From Chlorops oryzae (taxonomy: Eukaryota > Arthropoda > Insecta > Diptera > Chloropidae), in assembly GCA_020466095.1 (NCBI GenBank), contig CM035806.1, positions 140,241,934 to 140,305,933 on the forward strand: a stretch of DNA of 64,000 bases, written 5' to 3'. Below, one piece after another: positions 11,851 to 23,819 of the stretch. The translations under genes were made by a program, and so were the position numbers. The stretch's first letter is position 1; every line of letters begins with the position of its first letter. The notes under the pieces are model-generated. The model worked only from the letters and a program-made list of their open reading frames with translations. It ran no database searches and had not been told where the DNA came from.

Positions 11851-12684
11851 TCTATTATCGTGAAAAGAAATATTTGCAGCAGGAAGAAGCTCAGTAAATG
11901 CAACCGCTGACTCATCGAAGAGGAGAGAGCGTGAGAAAGAGTAGAAGAGATGGTAAAGGGACAGAACGAGAGGAAGAGATATCGAGGAATTTGGGTAGGT
12001 CTAATACATGAAGTACACATTGCATTCTTTTTCATTTAAAGAATGCAACAAACAAAAAAAAAACCACATTTCTCATTTATAAACTTCATTGTTTCTTAAT
12101 TAAATTGAATAAGAAAATAAGCACTTCGGGTGCACATACAGTGGCGAGCACATGTGGATACATGTTTCTCGATTTTGACTTTGAGTGCCTGTAAAACTTT
12201 TCAAAACGCAACATTCGATCTGGGGTTTTTAACATTCAATTCTTTATTTATTTCTTAAATGAAATAAAATAAAAACCAATTCAAAAGATAAACGAAAACC
12301 ATAATTCTGTAACGTTTACTAAAAAAAAAGTAGAGTAGCTGTAGAGGCATCACCTTAATATCAGGTTTAATGATTTTTTAAAAGAATTTAAAAAAAAATT
12401 TATAGCTATAAAAATTAAAAAAGTTTATGATGCTTTCCATAAAATAATAATTCAATTGATCATATCGGAAAATTTCACACTGATCGGTTGCCTAGTTTGT
12501 TCAAAAAGTACGTGCAAACTACGAAACATACAAAAATCAATTGCTTTCTTCTAAAGAAAATGCCAACAAAAACTCCTAAAACAAAACAATTTCCAAAATT
12601 AGTCAATTTTAAAATAAAGGATACTTTATCCAATCTAAAACTAAAAATTAGACCTCGATCGGTCCACCAGTTTTCAAACCAACA
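11851..12684. other. AT-rich intron, nothing recognised
   Basis: A purine-rich stretch lies at 11880-11990, with AT-rich DNA beyond. No element termini or coding frames have support. Confidence 0.5.
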
Positions 12685-13045
12685 ATGCCTACTGCCTACA
12701 AAGTATACGAGACTGTAAGCGAACTGCCTACCAATAGCTTACAAAGATCAAGATTTAGGGACTGCTACAATAGCTTACAAAGTATACAGCTGTAAGCGAC
12801 TGCCTACCAATAGCTTACAAAGTATACGAGACTGTAAGCGAACCTGCCTACCAATAGCTTACAAAGTATACAAGATTGTAGGCGACTTGCCTACCAAAGC
12901 TTACAAATGTGATGGTGTAGCGCGTTCAGCTTCTGTAACAAGATTTAGGCACGCTCGATACAAAAGTATACATACTTAAGCGACCTGGCTATATAGTACA
13001 AGTATCGATTGTAGGCGCTTGCCTCCAAAAGCTCTTACGTGATGG
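12685..13045. repeat. Minisatellite, units of about 40-44 bp
   Basis: Tandem imperfect units contain TGCCTACCAATAGCTTACAA and AGTATACGAGACTGTAAGCG. Spacing between successive CTTACAAAG motifs near 12770-12900 is 40, 44 and 42 bases. The units decay toward both ends. Confidence 0.75.
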
Positions 13046-14105
13046 TGTTAGGGTTCATCGCTAAATCTTATAGGAGCATTGTATGAACCGCCTAGCGGAG
13101 AAATTTTATTACATGTAGAATTTTCGGATTAAACGCCCCGGTATCACTTTAAAAAAAAAATTCATCTTGATTTTGGGTGGCGTTGGAACCCCTAAACCTC
13201 CCCCCTGACTGCGTGCTTGGGGCCGGCTATAATTATAGACTTGAACTGAGAAGAGGAAAGAAAAAAACAGAGTTGAAAATAGAATTAAAATATTAAGGAA
13301 AAATTTTTGAGTGCCATGACTAATGACTTTCGCCTGTGCTTTAAAGAACAAACTTGAGGCACTCATTGCAATGAAGAAAAAGAAGAAGAAAAATGAACAA
13401 TTTCAATGCAAGGTTATTGCGAAAGAATTTGTTTTAACAAAAATACAGTCAAGCCTTTATTATCTACTTATATAAAAAATATAAAAAAAATAAAAATATT
13501 TCCATTAAAAAAAAATTTATACGCCGACTGATTCGAACGAAAACATCTCAAGCTGATCCCCGGTCAATTGAAACTTTTTATGGTCAACAAACAAAACAAG
13601 CGCCGACGCAACACTTCAATTTCCCTTTTTGAAGATGAGATGTTTTTGTTTTCTATTTAATACGATTTATTTTTTGCTACTTTACTACGCCCGTCAGAGC
13701 ATTTCTAAGGCAATTACGTGCTAACCAGTCCAAATAAATCGTTGCGTCTGACTCATTCTGAGTCAGAGTCGTTCGTGAGTCGTTCCTATCAGCTATTCCG
13801 TATTCCGTATATTCCGTTTTCAGTATTCAAATGAATGCACTTTGCGACATTAAACTCTAAAACCGTTTTTATATCCGCATAAACAAGAAAACCAAAAACT
13901 AAATAAATAAATAATAAAATTGCTTTAAATTGTCTGCGATCACTTGATCTGCTGTTGCGTCCGTTCGAGTCTTATAAATTGAATGAAATACTGTTTTCAA
14001 AAACGTATTTTTTTTTTTCTTTTATTTGCTTTCCCATCGAATTGTCAAGTGCAATCTGAATTCTATCTACATATGTATCTCTTTCCCTATATACATACAT
14101 ATGTA
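13046..14105. other. Intronic DNA with one common insect repeat scrap
   Basis: Around 13130-13225 the minus strand contains GCAGTCAGGGGGGAGGTTTA. A similar GGGGG-containing string lies near 38845, so this is probably a shared repeat end. The rest is AT-rich and unrecognised. Confidence 0.4.
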
Positions 14106-15110
14106 CAGTGGTTTCGCTATATAAGAAACTCGTATATAAGAAAAACCCGCCTTTAAGAAACTGTTTACCAAAACCAAAAACTCTTTTTGTATGGAAACAA
14201 TTTTTATATAAGAAACTTGGTTTTTATCAAAAATTTAACACCCCTATTTTCAAATATCGGTAGTTTATATAAGAAAAAAATTTTCTTGTAAACGGTTTTT
14301 TTTTTTATAAGAAAGAATTTTATTAGTAATTATTATTTGGGCTTTTGCACTCGCGAAGTTACGGAGAGAGTTAACGCTGCTTGGCTTAAGTGGCGTTCAA
14401 TGAGTGGTGTTATGTGCGATAAAAAGATAAGCGACCGCTTAAAATCCAAAATTTACTGCACAGTCATCAGGCCAGTCGCTCTTTATAGTACCGAATGTCT
14501 ACCAGCAACGAAAGTAGCAGAAAGAAAGGTTAGTGTTATGGAAACAAAGATGCTTCGCTGGATATCCGGACTCACTCGTCTTGACCATGTTCCAAACGTA
14601 GACATCCGTAGACGCTATGGAGTTGCGCCAATTATTGGGAAAATGCGGGAAGCAATGCTACGCTGGTATGGACACGTCCTGAGAGCAAATGAGGAGACTT
14701 TGGCAAAGAAAGGCTACGCACTGCAAATTCAAGGTTACAGAAAACGGGGGCGTCCGAAACAGCGCTGGATGGACACAATAAAATGGGACCTAGAGGCTGT
14801 AGGACTTACCTCGGATGATGCAACCGACAGAACAAAATGGAGGAACTGGTCGCGTTTTGCGGACCCCGGGATAGACCGGATAGTTAAACACGCAAGAAGA
14901 AGAATTATTTGGGCTTTTGGTCCCTCATTTTTCACTTATAGTGAAAAATGTAATATTTGGCAATTGAGAAAATTTATTTTTTCATAAATTGCCGAGAAGT
15001 GAAGAAATTTTCTTATAAACGGGTTCTTATATAAGAAAAAACCGGATATAAGAACGAAATTTCTTGGCAAAATCGACTTTCTTATATAGCGAAACTACTG
15101 TATATTGCAA
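14106..15110. mobile_element. pogo-like (Tc1/mariner group) non-autonomous element, interrupted by an RTE LINE
   Basis: Inverted ends read CAGTGGTTTCGCTATATAAG (left) and CAGTAGTTTCGCTATATAAG (reverse complement of the right end), each flanked by TA. Further internal inverted similarity is TATATAAGAA-rich. With the LINE and one copy of its target duplication removed, the element would be about 433 bp. It has no transposase, so it would move in trans. Confidence 0.85.
14348..14903 (+). mobile_element. 5'-truncated RTE-clade LINE, C-terminal reverse transcriptase fragment
   Basis: The open frame (14337-14987) includes KIYCTVIRPVALYSTECLPA, KMLRWISGLTRLDHVPN, YGVAPIIGKMREAMLRWYGH and RKRGRPKQRWMD, ending NWSRFADPG. 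This is the typical carboxy-terminal part of RTE-type reverse transcriptases. It lies between two perfect 16-bp copies of ATTATTTGGGCTTTTG (14332-14347 and 14904-14919), a target-site duplication. The 3' end is a short GAA-type simple repeat (AAGAAGAAGA), as expected for RTE elements. The fragment lacks the endonuclease and catalytic YADD region and cannot be autonomous. The frame runs through both target copies by chance. Confidence 0.9.
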
Positions 15111-15227
15111 TGTGCATGAACAAACATGTATACCCATACAAAATGCAAGGTTAACAGAAGAAACCGAATAACCGGGCTCCACTCTTGAACGACTGTTTTA
15201 CATAAAATTGTAAAGAAATTTTGTTAA
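15111..15227. other. Short unassigned spacer
   Basis: No recognisable feature between the pogo-like element and the degenerate minisatellite. Confidence 0.5.
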
Positions 15228-15668
15228 ATTTAACCCTTTGCTGCAGTATATACAAAAATATTGAAAATGGGGGGAAAAAGTTTTTTTTTTTGTAGTAATA
15301 AGGCTTCTGTTAACCCTCATCTGCATTAAATATGAAGTTATTAACTCTTTACTTCATGATAAATCAAACAAAAAAATGGAAAATTATTTTCGCGGTAAAT
15401 GGGTTTTTTAACCCTCTTCTGCATTAAAAATTAAATAATTGGGAAAAAATTGTTTCCTCTGCAAATAGTTTTATTAACCCTTTGCTGCATGATGTATAAA
15501 AAAATGGGAAAAATTTTCGCTGTTAATGGTTTTATTAACCCTTTACTGCATGATAAATCAAAAAAGTTTCGAGCTAATTTTTTTTTTTTGTGCTTAGTAA
15601 ATCGATTTATTAAGTCTATTTTGTCAGAAACCATATATGGGTTCGTATGCGGTAAAGGGTTAAGAAAA
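15228..15668. repeat. Degenerate tandem repeat with TTAACCCTTTGCTGCAT motif
   Basis: Five or six diverged units start with TTAACCC(T)nCTGCA and continue with ATGGGAAAAATTTTCGC-like sequence. They occur near 15233, 15312, 15410, 15474 and 15535, with an inverted GGTAAAGGGTTAAG at 15651. Spacing is irregular (about 60-100 bp). Confidence 0.65.
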
Positions 15669-15780
15669 AAATTCTTCATTTCTAGCCTATGAAAGCGGAC
15701 TAAGAATGGCTTTGATAAAAAAAAAAAAAATAAAAAAAATAAAAAAATTACAGACATGTCTAATCGTTTTAATCAAAAAC

Positions 15781-15952
15781 AGTCAAGCTTCTATAATTCG
15801 AACTGAATGGCAATTGAGTACTCGCGAACTCCATGTCCGGATACCACTCCAGTTAAGACATAGTTTAGACATAAATTTCTTTATTTCGAGTTCTCCATAA
15901 GGCGAAGAATTTTTTTGGAGAACTGTGATTCGATTTATCGAAGTTAGACTGT
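15781..15952. mobile_element. Small terminal-inverted-repeat element, probably pogo-like
   Basis: The left end ACAGTCAAGCTTCTATAATT and the reverse complement of the right end ACAGTCTAACTTCGATAAAT are similar over about 25 bases. A TA follows on the right. No coding sequence. Confidence 0.55.
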
Positions 15953-15956
15953 ACAT

Positions 15957-16369
15957 ACACATCTTATAAATAGATCAAAATAACTATCGAATAATTCATA
16001 CTGAATGGAAGTTGAGTTTGACCCTTGGAAGTCCGTCTGAAATCGGTAATCGATCTTCTTTCATGTTTCACAGCCGAAAATTGCGATTCCCCGAAGTTTT
16101 TTGAACGCTTTAGGTGGAACTGGTGAGGTCTGTTTTTTTTTTTTTTTTTTTTTTCGTATGGCAAATTGAGACATATTATTGTGTATTTGTATTTAACTAT
16201 CGAAAATCTCTCCGATATGGAGTTCATTTACTTAACTATTCATTCAGTTCTTCCAAAAACAAATATTTATCGAAAAATTATCGATATCGAAAATTTGACA
16301 GCTTTATAGCTGCAGTATATTCATCACAGCCGAGCAGAGGGCGAAATCCATCACAGCAGCGCATCAGTG
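15957..16369. other. Spacer between small element and coding region
   Basis: Contains a T-run of more than 15 bases at 16133-16154 and ATCGATA-type sequence. No gene is seen. Confidence 0.5.
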
Positions 16370-17700
16370 TTAGTCCTCGTTAAGCGCACACAACAGTAAG
16401 TTCTCGATAAAGAGGCTGCTTTCGTCCTTGACGGCTTGATTAGAAATACCAGCGTCAGCATCAGCGTCAACGTCAACGTCAACGCCAACGCCATTACCAT
16501 TGAGATCTTCATGGCCATCGCCATTGTCATCGCCATTCTTTCTAAGCACATCAGCTTTATCAACTGCATCGGCCGGCCGAAGGGCATCATGATTTTTTGT
16601 GTCCTCCTCGTTAAGTAATAGATCGCTGATCGAGTACGCGGAAAGCGGACGTGAAAGGCGCCGCTGCGAGAGAATGTCATCGATGGAGGTCACCGGTGAG
16701 AGTGTATTACAGCCGGTGTAGATGAACTGTTCCTCGCTCTTTTCGGCGCTACGTGCGATCGCGGCGAAAATATCCTCGACGCTGGTCTTCAGATTCAGCG
16801 GCGCCGTCCGGAATATCGGCGATGACGGTTGCGCGGGCGAATTTGATGCCGGCGAGGATTGCTGCGAGGATGCAGCTGGCGACGCAGTCGATGGTGTAGC
16901 CGAGGTACCAGCGAAGCTAAGTGTATTGGGCACAGCACGTGCACATCTCTGTAGAAAGCCCGTCGCCAGCGTATTTTCGCTATGCCATTCCGTCGAATCG
17001 GCGGAGGCATTCCGTAAATTGGCCGCCGCTGTCGCTGCTGTAGCGGCTGTTGTTGATGCGATGATGATGTTGATGATGTTGTCGTTTGTTGATGCAACAA
17101 ATGTAATGAGCTCCCAACATTCTCTTGCAGAAAATGCGATGGGTTCTTGTGAGCCTGTTCGTCAAGCTCTGTTGGTGCCGCGTCACTTGTCTCCGAATCG
17201 ATGCTCCGATGCATTATTGTACGTATTTTGGGCAAGACGCGATTGATTTTCCTGTGACCCTTTAATCCACTGCTGCTTTCGAACATTTTCGCAATTTGAT
17301 TGACATTCGTCTGCGTCTGGATTGCCGAGACCTGCACTTGTCTTTTGATTTCTAAAGTCTGTGGAACGGCCACAAAATCTTCACCGGTTGAACGCTGTGC
17401 CTGTTGTTGTTGTTGTTGTTGTTGCTGCTGCAGCTGGTTGCGACGCAAATAGGCGCGTGTAACTGCTTTGCGTGGTTTCTGCTTTGGTGCATTTTCAATT
17501 TGATCGTCTTCGAAGAGCGTGTGGCAACACAACTCCGGACCGTAGCATCGATGAAATTTGTATCGATTCGCAGCGTAGTCGGCATCAGCAATTCGTTTTA
17601 TATTGCGCAATGATTTGTGGAGAAGTGTTAGCAAAACATAGGCGAAAAAAGCAATACGGAAAATAGCTTCTGGCTAATTCCAATAATTCCATGTATTCCA
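16370..17700 (-). CDS. Unrecognised coding region: hydrophobic N-terminus, polyglutamine, Ser/Pro-rich tail (frame breaks)
   Basis: I do not recognise the product. A start at 17700 (MEYMELLELA) is in a different frame from the following hydrophobic segment AIFRIAFFAYVLLTLLHKSL, a likely signal anchor. Then come NRYKFHRCYGPELCCHTLF and RKAVTRAYLRRNQL, a run of ten Gln with CAA/CAG codons (17401-17440), and FVAVPQTLEIKRQVQV. Between about 17000 and 17090 the frame shifts again. Frame B then reads NLRNASADSTEWHSENTLAT, TAPLNLKTSVEDIFAAIARS, PVTSIDDILSQRRLSRPLSA and a VDVDVDADADAG repeat, stopping at 16370. Amino-acid composition and codon use favour real coding. No strong donor was seen before the stop, so a self-contained nested gene is likelier than an upstream exon of Svil. 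An alternative short isoform of Svil remains possible. Confidence 0.6.
17401..17440 (-). repeat. CAA/CAG microsatellite coding polyglutamine
   Basis: A (GTT)n/(GCT)n run on the plus strand encodes ten consecutive Gln in the minus-strand reading frame. Length polymorphism is likely. Confidence 0.85.
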
Positions 17701-19992
17701 TGCTCGAAGCGTCGACGCGGATGCGGATGCGCACACACACAAAAACGCAAGTGCGGACAATCGAATTCTTTCTCGCGAAATTACTGCTGCTATTGCACTG
17801 TTGGGTTGAGTTGAATCGAGTTCAGCTGAGACTCTTCGGTTGATAGTCACTCTGGAGTGTTTCGTTTCCCTTTGGATTTTCACTGTTAATATTTTTTTTA
17901 TTCCTCTTTGTTGGGTTTTATTTGTTTTTGAGACTCATTTGTTTGCTTTCTCCCGATAGTTCAGTTCAGTTCAATTCATTTCATTTCATTTCAGTTCGGA
18001 AATCGCTTATCGCGGAAATTCGCATTCAGCGTCTTTTGCGAGAACTCCCCCTCGCTCGTGCGAGGCCGAGCCACGCGTCAAAAAAAAAAAAAAAATATGC
18101 TTGGAGCTTATCAATGACTCTATAAACTGAAAAGACAATGGAGAAGAGGAGACACGATGACGTTAGGTTAACCAAAATTGCATTCGTGGAGGAAGTTTCG
18201 AAGTCCTAATGAAAAATTAAAAAAATCCAGTGGCTCATTGGAATTGCAAATTGCATTCATTGATTGATAATGAAACTGTGGATTTTTTTTTTTTCGTAAA
18301 AGAGAAGGATCTTTAGGGGAAACTACTAAGATACTTGAGAAGCCAAATCAATGTAGAGCCGTAGCATCAACAAACGATTCGCATTGTCGTAATATAGAGT
18401 CTTCTCAGGGACCCCCCATTTATGGAATTTCTCGTTTGGAATTTTGAACTCTAATTATTGATTCCACCATAAGGGTCTAGGGTATTTTAGAAATCAGAAG
18501 ACTGTGCCTTTATTCAGATTTTGAACACTCATTAGGAAGTTCAGTGTATTTTTTTCTTCCTACGTACATTGTTATGAGTTTCATTTCTAGTGAAGGCATT
18601 TTAAAGGTACTCGAATAATTAGAGATCTCTTGCAGAATAGGAAACTTTTCGATCATCGATAAGTCCCTTTTTATTGAGCCACAATTAATTGTATACTGTT
18701 TCTTTTGTTCGCTCTCTCTCTCTCTCTCTCTTTATCTTTTGACTCTTTAAGGCCATTGAAAATCACGACGCTGAAAAACAGTTCGTTCCAGAACAAAGGA
18801 TACCCAGAAGATCGTCTTCTTTTTTTCCATTTTGCACGACCAGAGACGCAAACTTTGTTGTACCTTGGTTTGAGTCAAACTTTTCAGCACACAGATTCTC
18901 TTGGTGCTCTCTCTTTTAACTTCATAGCGTTTTTAACATTATCTTTCTTGAAAAAAAAAAAAAAAAAAAAAAAATTATAAACACTCTTCGCAAAAATACA
19001 GAACGTATGAAGAAGAAAGAAAGAAAAAATGTACACGAAAAGAAAGAAAGCAATGAGCGTTGTTCTTCCGCCGCGCTCCAACGATCGGTCGTTATTTATC
19101 GAAATACTTGCGCTAACTGAAGCCGCAACCGAAAACAACGGACGCTCATAACCCGATCCAGAGTGTGATCTTTATTCAGCGGCAGAGAAAATCAAAAGCC
19201 CACTGAACGAACAAGTGAGCGGACAGGCGAGCAGGCAAACTAACAAGCAAGCACAGAACAAGAACTACAAAAACAAAAAAAAAAGCGACTCGAATGGGGC
19301 AATGTGGGGGGAGTGCAAGAGTGCACGTTGAGCGCAAACAGAGCTGAGCGCGCATAGAGAAGATAAATTAATATATTTAGAACCATCAAATATGAACCGG
19401 CCCAAGTCTGACTGAGCCCGACTCCTCAGCCCAATGTCTGAGGAAATCGACCTGTGTCCATAACGATGTCATGTCGTATATTGTAGGACTTATTGCGAGT
19501 AAATCCAGCGCAGAGCCGTAATGCTGTGCATCATTGCCTATGGACCAAGTCTTGTACTTAATATCGTGGTATATGAATTTCCTTTTTCTCGAATGAATTT
19601 ATGAATTTTTTTTTTTTGAATTTTTTTTTGCCGCTGTTGACTTGTTAAATATTGTGAATTTTTATTTTTATCAACATGACAAAAATACCCGCAGCAATTC
19701 ATTTCGCCCTCTCGTTCTAGCAAACGCGTAACATAACTGTATAAAATACAAAGAGTATGTATTTATTTAAAAAGAGGCGACATTTCTCACCGCATCAAGA
19801 TATTTTTGTGAAATTATCAAAAGAATTATCAACACAAAAAAAAAATTCCGCCCTCAATTTTCAAGTTCCGAAAAAATTTTTCTGTCAGTTGGCTTTTCCC
19901 ACTTATGCATACATACATACATACATGCATACATATGTATATGTTTGTGGCCTTAGTTATGATAATTTCCCGATAAATTGATAAGTAACTTC
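17701..19992. other. Upstream flank of the nested coding region and AT-rich intron
   Basis: The stretch 17701-18080 has mixed composition. It includes a tandem CATTT/CAGTT pentamer run (about 17960-17998) and would be the 5' untranslated or promoter area of the minus-strand coding region. I could not fix a start site. A (CT)n run lies at 18711-18731, a 24-base A/T run at about 18950-18974, and an (ATAC)n run at 19909-19926. Confidence 0.45.
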
Positions 19993-20537
19993 CAGTGTTG
20001 CCAAAAAAAACTGAGCAAAAAGTACACAAAACTGACCTTTTTTATAGAAAAGGTACGCACATATATATTTTTTTTGAAAAAGAAAAATCACAAAAACTAA
20101 CGTAATTTTTTAATCATGGTAATATATTTATACAAGATGAATTTTTTTTTTTTTTAGTCAAAGACTAGACTAAAAGACTAGTTTTGAGTATAAACTTATT
20201 AAAAATACTTTAACGAGCATTCGCTTGAGCGAGGGTCAAATACCGCATTCACAGTATTTAAAAATAGATGACTGTTTGTGCGAGAAAAGTAAATTTCTCA
20301 CCGGAATTCGTTCCTCGTGAATATTCAGAAATCGAGCTGATCGTTAGCCCAGTTTCTAATTTTAACCTTTACATTATCAAAGAAAAACATTTGAAATGAT
20401 AGTCCGCAACTCTAATGGGGAGTTGAGCGAAATAGTCACCAAATCGACCAAAAATAATTTGGTACATAAAAAGTCTCATGTGTTGATTGAATCAAAAGTA
20501 CGCAATGCGTACTAAAGTACACAAAACGGCAACACTG
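19993..20537. mobile_element. hAT-like MITE, 545 bp, with perfect 8-bp target duplication
   Basis: Inverted ends CAGTGTTGCC are flanked by perfect direct 8-mers GTAACTTC (19985-19992 and 20538-20545). An 8-bp target duplication and CAG-type ends are hallmarks of the hAT superfamily. The interior has no transposase. Confidence 0.92.
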
Positions 20538-20545
20538 GTAACTTC

Positions 20546-20624
20546 TAGGCAAAAACAAAATAGCTCTCTCTCTCTCTCTTCCTCAATAGCTTATGTGTAA
20601 GATTAAAAAAAAAAACCTCCTATA
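20546..20624. other. Short spacer with (CT)n run
   Basis: TCTCTCTCTC at about 20565-20579; nothing else seen. Confidence 0.5.
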
Positions 20625-21865
20625 TACAATGTCTATACCCCAAAGTATATACCCCTACGGAGCTCAATTCTAGCTGTTGCAAGATCCACATTAAACTTAT
20701 ATACCCTACCGAAGCTAGGTATGAAAACCAACCCATACAGTGAGCAACAAGACTCCAAAATGCTTACGAAATATGCATGAATCGACAAGAGAAATGAGAC
20801 AATAGTTTTGTTTTGAATGTGCACGTTCTTTATTTCGATTACGCGTTAGTAACTTCTCTCGAAACAAATACTTTTTCTTGTTTGCTCTTTCTTTTTAAAT
20901 TATGTTTAAATTTAAAAAACTCTATTACAATGTCTGATACCAATATTCCCCTGTATTTCTATGTGCAGATCATTAATTTTGAATACCTCGAACTGTATGA
21001 AAACTAGGGAAATAGCTCTCAATGTTCGAAATGTACAGAACATTTTTTTTTTGGTATTTTTTTTTTAGCTAGTACTTAATTTGACTCTTTGATCTTGTAT
21101 CCGAATTCTGTAATTTTCTGACATCTTTTCTTCTACAAACATTTAATTACGTGTACAAATGACCGTGCTTCCGAATGTGACATTTAATATAATATTTCTA
21201 GAAGACTAAATTAGAATTTTCCGAATTCAACGGCCATTTACATTCAAATTCTTACACATCAATTAACTATCGTTCGTGCACTGATAGTACATACGTACTC
21301 TCAATATAATGATAGATAATAATTGTACATGCCAATAAGTCAAAAAGTTAATGTACTAACTTTCTGCATCTAACAAATATGTCATTTCTTCCTTTCTTAA
21401 ATTGTTAGTTAAAATCAACACTCTTTACAATGTTTCAAAGTATATACCTAGGTCAATCAGTTTGCAAGATCACTTAAACTTAAACCCTACGAAGTCTAGG
21501 TATGAAACACCATCAGTGACAAAGCTCAAATCTTACGAAATGCTGAACGAAATGAAAGGAGCAATGTTTTGTTTTGGTGTGCACGTTCTTTTTCATTACG
21601 TTGTCTCCTTCGACTTTGTTCTGTGGTTAGCTTGTATTTTTTTTTTATATATCTGACATTCGTGTTTCTTTGGCGACGTTTTTTGAATGTAACGCTGAAA
21701 ATGGGAAGATAGCTTCACGAAATGTCACATTTTTTTTTTTTATAATACTTAATTATTATACTCTTTGGAGCTTGATCCCGAAATTTCTAACGACAATCTT
21801 TTCCTCCTACAAAATCTCAATTACGTGTCATAGATTTCCTTGTTCAGGCATGCTGAGATTTATAC
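20625..21865. repeat. Old tandem duplication, two diverged copies about 760 bp apart
   Basis: Copy 1 (about 20625-21190) and copy 2 (about 21400-21865) share, in order, AAGTATATAC, CTAGGTATGAAA, TTACGAAAT, ATTTTGTTTTG-like, GTGCACGTTCTTT (20819 and 21579), TTCTACAAA/CTCCTACAAA and AATTACGTGT. Indels have accumulated and neither copy has a supported gene. Confidence 0.7.
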
Positions 21866-22439
21866 TGAATTCAGAATAATTTCCTGTAAGCCGGGCCTAG
21901 ATTAAATTGGTTAACTCAATTTCCGTTTGGCATTTGTATAAGCGTTCTTCGTGCGCATTTTTCACTCCGACACACTTGGCCGCATTTTGTGGCCGTGTCT
22001 AACTCTTCGACTGCGACGATGATGATGATGATGATGATGATGATAAAGATGATGATGATGATAACGACGGTGGTAAAGCCGAAAACGAAGATGAACACTA
22101 CATGGACATATGTACATATTTGTAATTGAGAAACTGCATCCAAGCCACTGGTCTAAAGGCCTTCCTCCACGGTACGTTATAGCTTCCTTCAGCGCCGTTT
22201 ACGTTTACGTGTGTCTCCCTCATTATTTTTCCCCTCAGCGTCTGCGCGTGCGCTCCAATGGTAAACGCGGATAAAATCATTGCAGCTTCACCCACAAACG
22301 ACAGTTTCTTTGGCGAATAAATTGAATTGAAATGTTTTCATTTTAGGCATTAACAATTTTTTTTAAATTCATTTTAATTTGAGACAACTTTCCTCCATTT
22401 CAATCGAAAAAAAAAAACGTCTGGCCTTTTCCGATTTGC
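21866..22439. other. Spacer with GAT microsatellite
   Basis: A (GAT)n run lies at about 22016-22063. The remaining DNA has mixed composition and no supported gene. Confidence 0.55.
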
Positions 22440-23340
22440 ATGAAAGGAAGGATCATAACTAGGGCTCGGGGAAAAAATTCCCAAAAAAATGATGAAAAAA
22501 TGTCGTTCAAGTTTCCAAATTAACGAATCTGAAAATGTCCTTAAATTCTTTGATCAATCCTCATAAAAAATCATTTCTGTTTTCTATAGAAAAGCTATCA
22601 GTCAAAATCCCGTGTAAACATTTGAATTGATTTTTGGTTGAAGGTAAAAACGAACAAATCCCTCGATCTGGCATTACTGCCTAGCATTCGCAGTTTAGCA
22701 TGACGCCTATAATTCTCATTTGGTTTGTAAAATGGGACACACGGCGTAATGTAGCAAGAAGGTGTGTAGGTTTGTCTTATTTATGGGTTTGATTTCGATA
22801 ATTCGATGATCGATAGTTCAATAATCGATAGGTTTAATCGATAGTTTCAATAGTCGATAAGTTCAATAATACAAAGTGTAAGTTTGTCTTATTTACCGGC
22901 TCTATCGGTTTCTATAATCGATCACGTTGAATAAGCAATAGTAACAATACCCGAATTTCCATACTCGATCATTTTAACAATCGATCATTTCAATAATCCA
23001 TCGTTTAAATAATCGATTATTTAAATAATCGATATTTTCAATAATTGAAAGTTTGGATTATCGATAGTTTCGATAATCGATAATTTTGATAATACGTTTG
23101 ATTTTCAAGCGACTGACGCCCTAATCTATATAAGGGCATTTTTATGAATATGTCCATTTCAAAACAAGGAAGGCCCCCCTCTGTCACCGCCAGCACCACT
23201 TTTTCAAAACTAAAGTAAATGTCAATGAATCAAAACTGTCGATAGTCTTCAAAAACCATCGATGTTTTCGATAATTTGAAACCATTGATAGCATCGATAG
23301 TGCTATCGATTGTTTCTCCAGCTCTTTGCTAAATCGAACC
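22440..23340. mobile_element. ATCGAT-rich dispersed repeat, copy 1
   Basis: Shares TTTAGCATGACGCCTATAAT, GCAAGAAGGTGTGTA and TTATTTATGGGTTTGAT with 33384-33480. Both are followed by dozens of scattered ATAATCGATAG-type motifs. No coding sequence; ends not defined. Confidence 0.65.
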
Positions 23341-23819
23341 GATTGATTTAGGTCTCTTCAAATGCTCATCCCGATTAGCTTAACTATTTTGGTCTGGTAC
23401 TAAAAAATACAATAAAACATTTGAGAGAAAATTATTAATGCATACATATGTATATGTAAATGCTTTCAATTTGAGAGAAACATCAAAATAGATCATTTAA
23501 AAAAAATTATTGAAATTCAAGAAAAAATTTTCGGTAAATCGTTTCTGTGCGCAACGCTTTCCTTTCCGTCTAGTGCGTAATAAATTTCGATCAATTAACC
23601 ATTGAAAATAATATACATATTCTTTTAAAAGCGACAGCTCACCGCTATTCACTGCTCGCTATAAATAGTTAAATAAATTATTTCACAGAAGCAAAAAAAA
23701 AAAAAAAAAATCCGAGTCGACGTGTTGCCATCGGCAAAGACATAACGTATTCAATATGGCCCGTGCAAATGCCCATTTTCCAATTCCTAATGTCATAGTC
23801 ATTTTTATAGCCGATACAC
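23341..23819. other. AT-rich spacer
   Basis: A poly-A run lies at about 23693-23710. Nothing else is recognised. Confidence 0.5.

Noticed and set aside
12685..13045. Regularly spaced repeat that might suggest a CRISPR array
   Set aside because: The units are adjacent, imperfect tandem copies without unique spacers, in a eukaryotic intron. It is a minisatellite.
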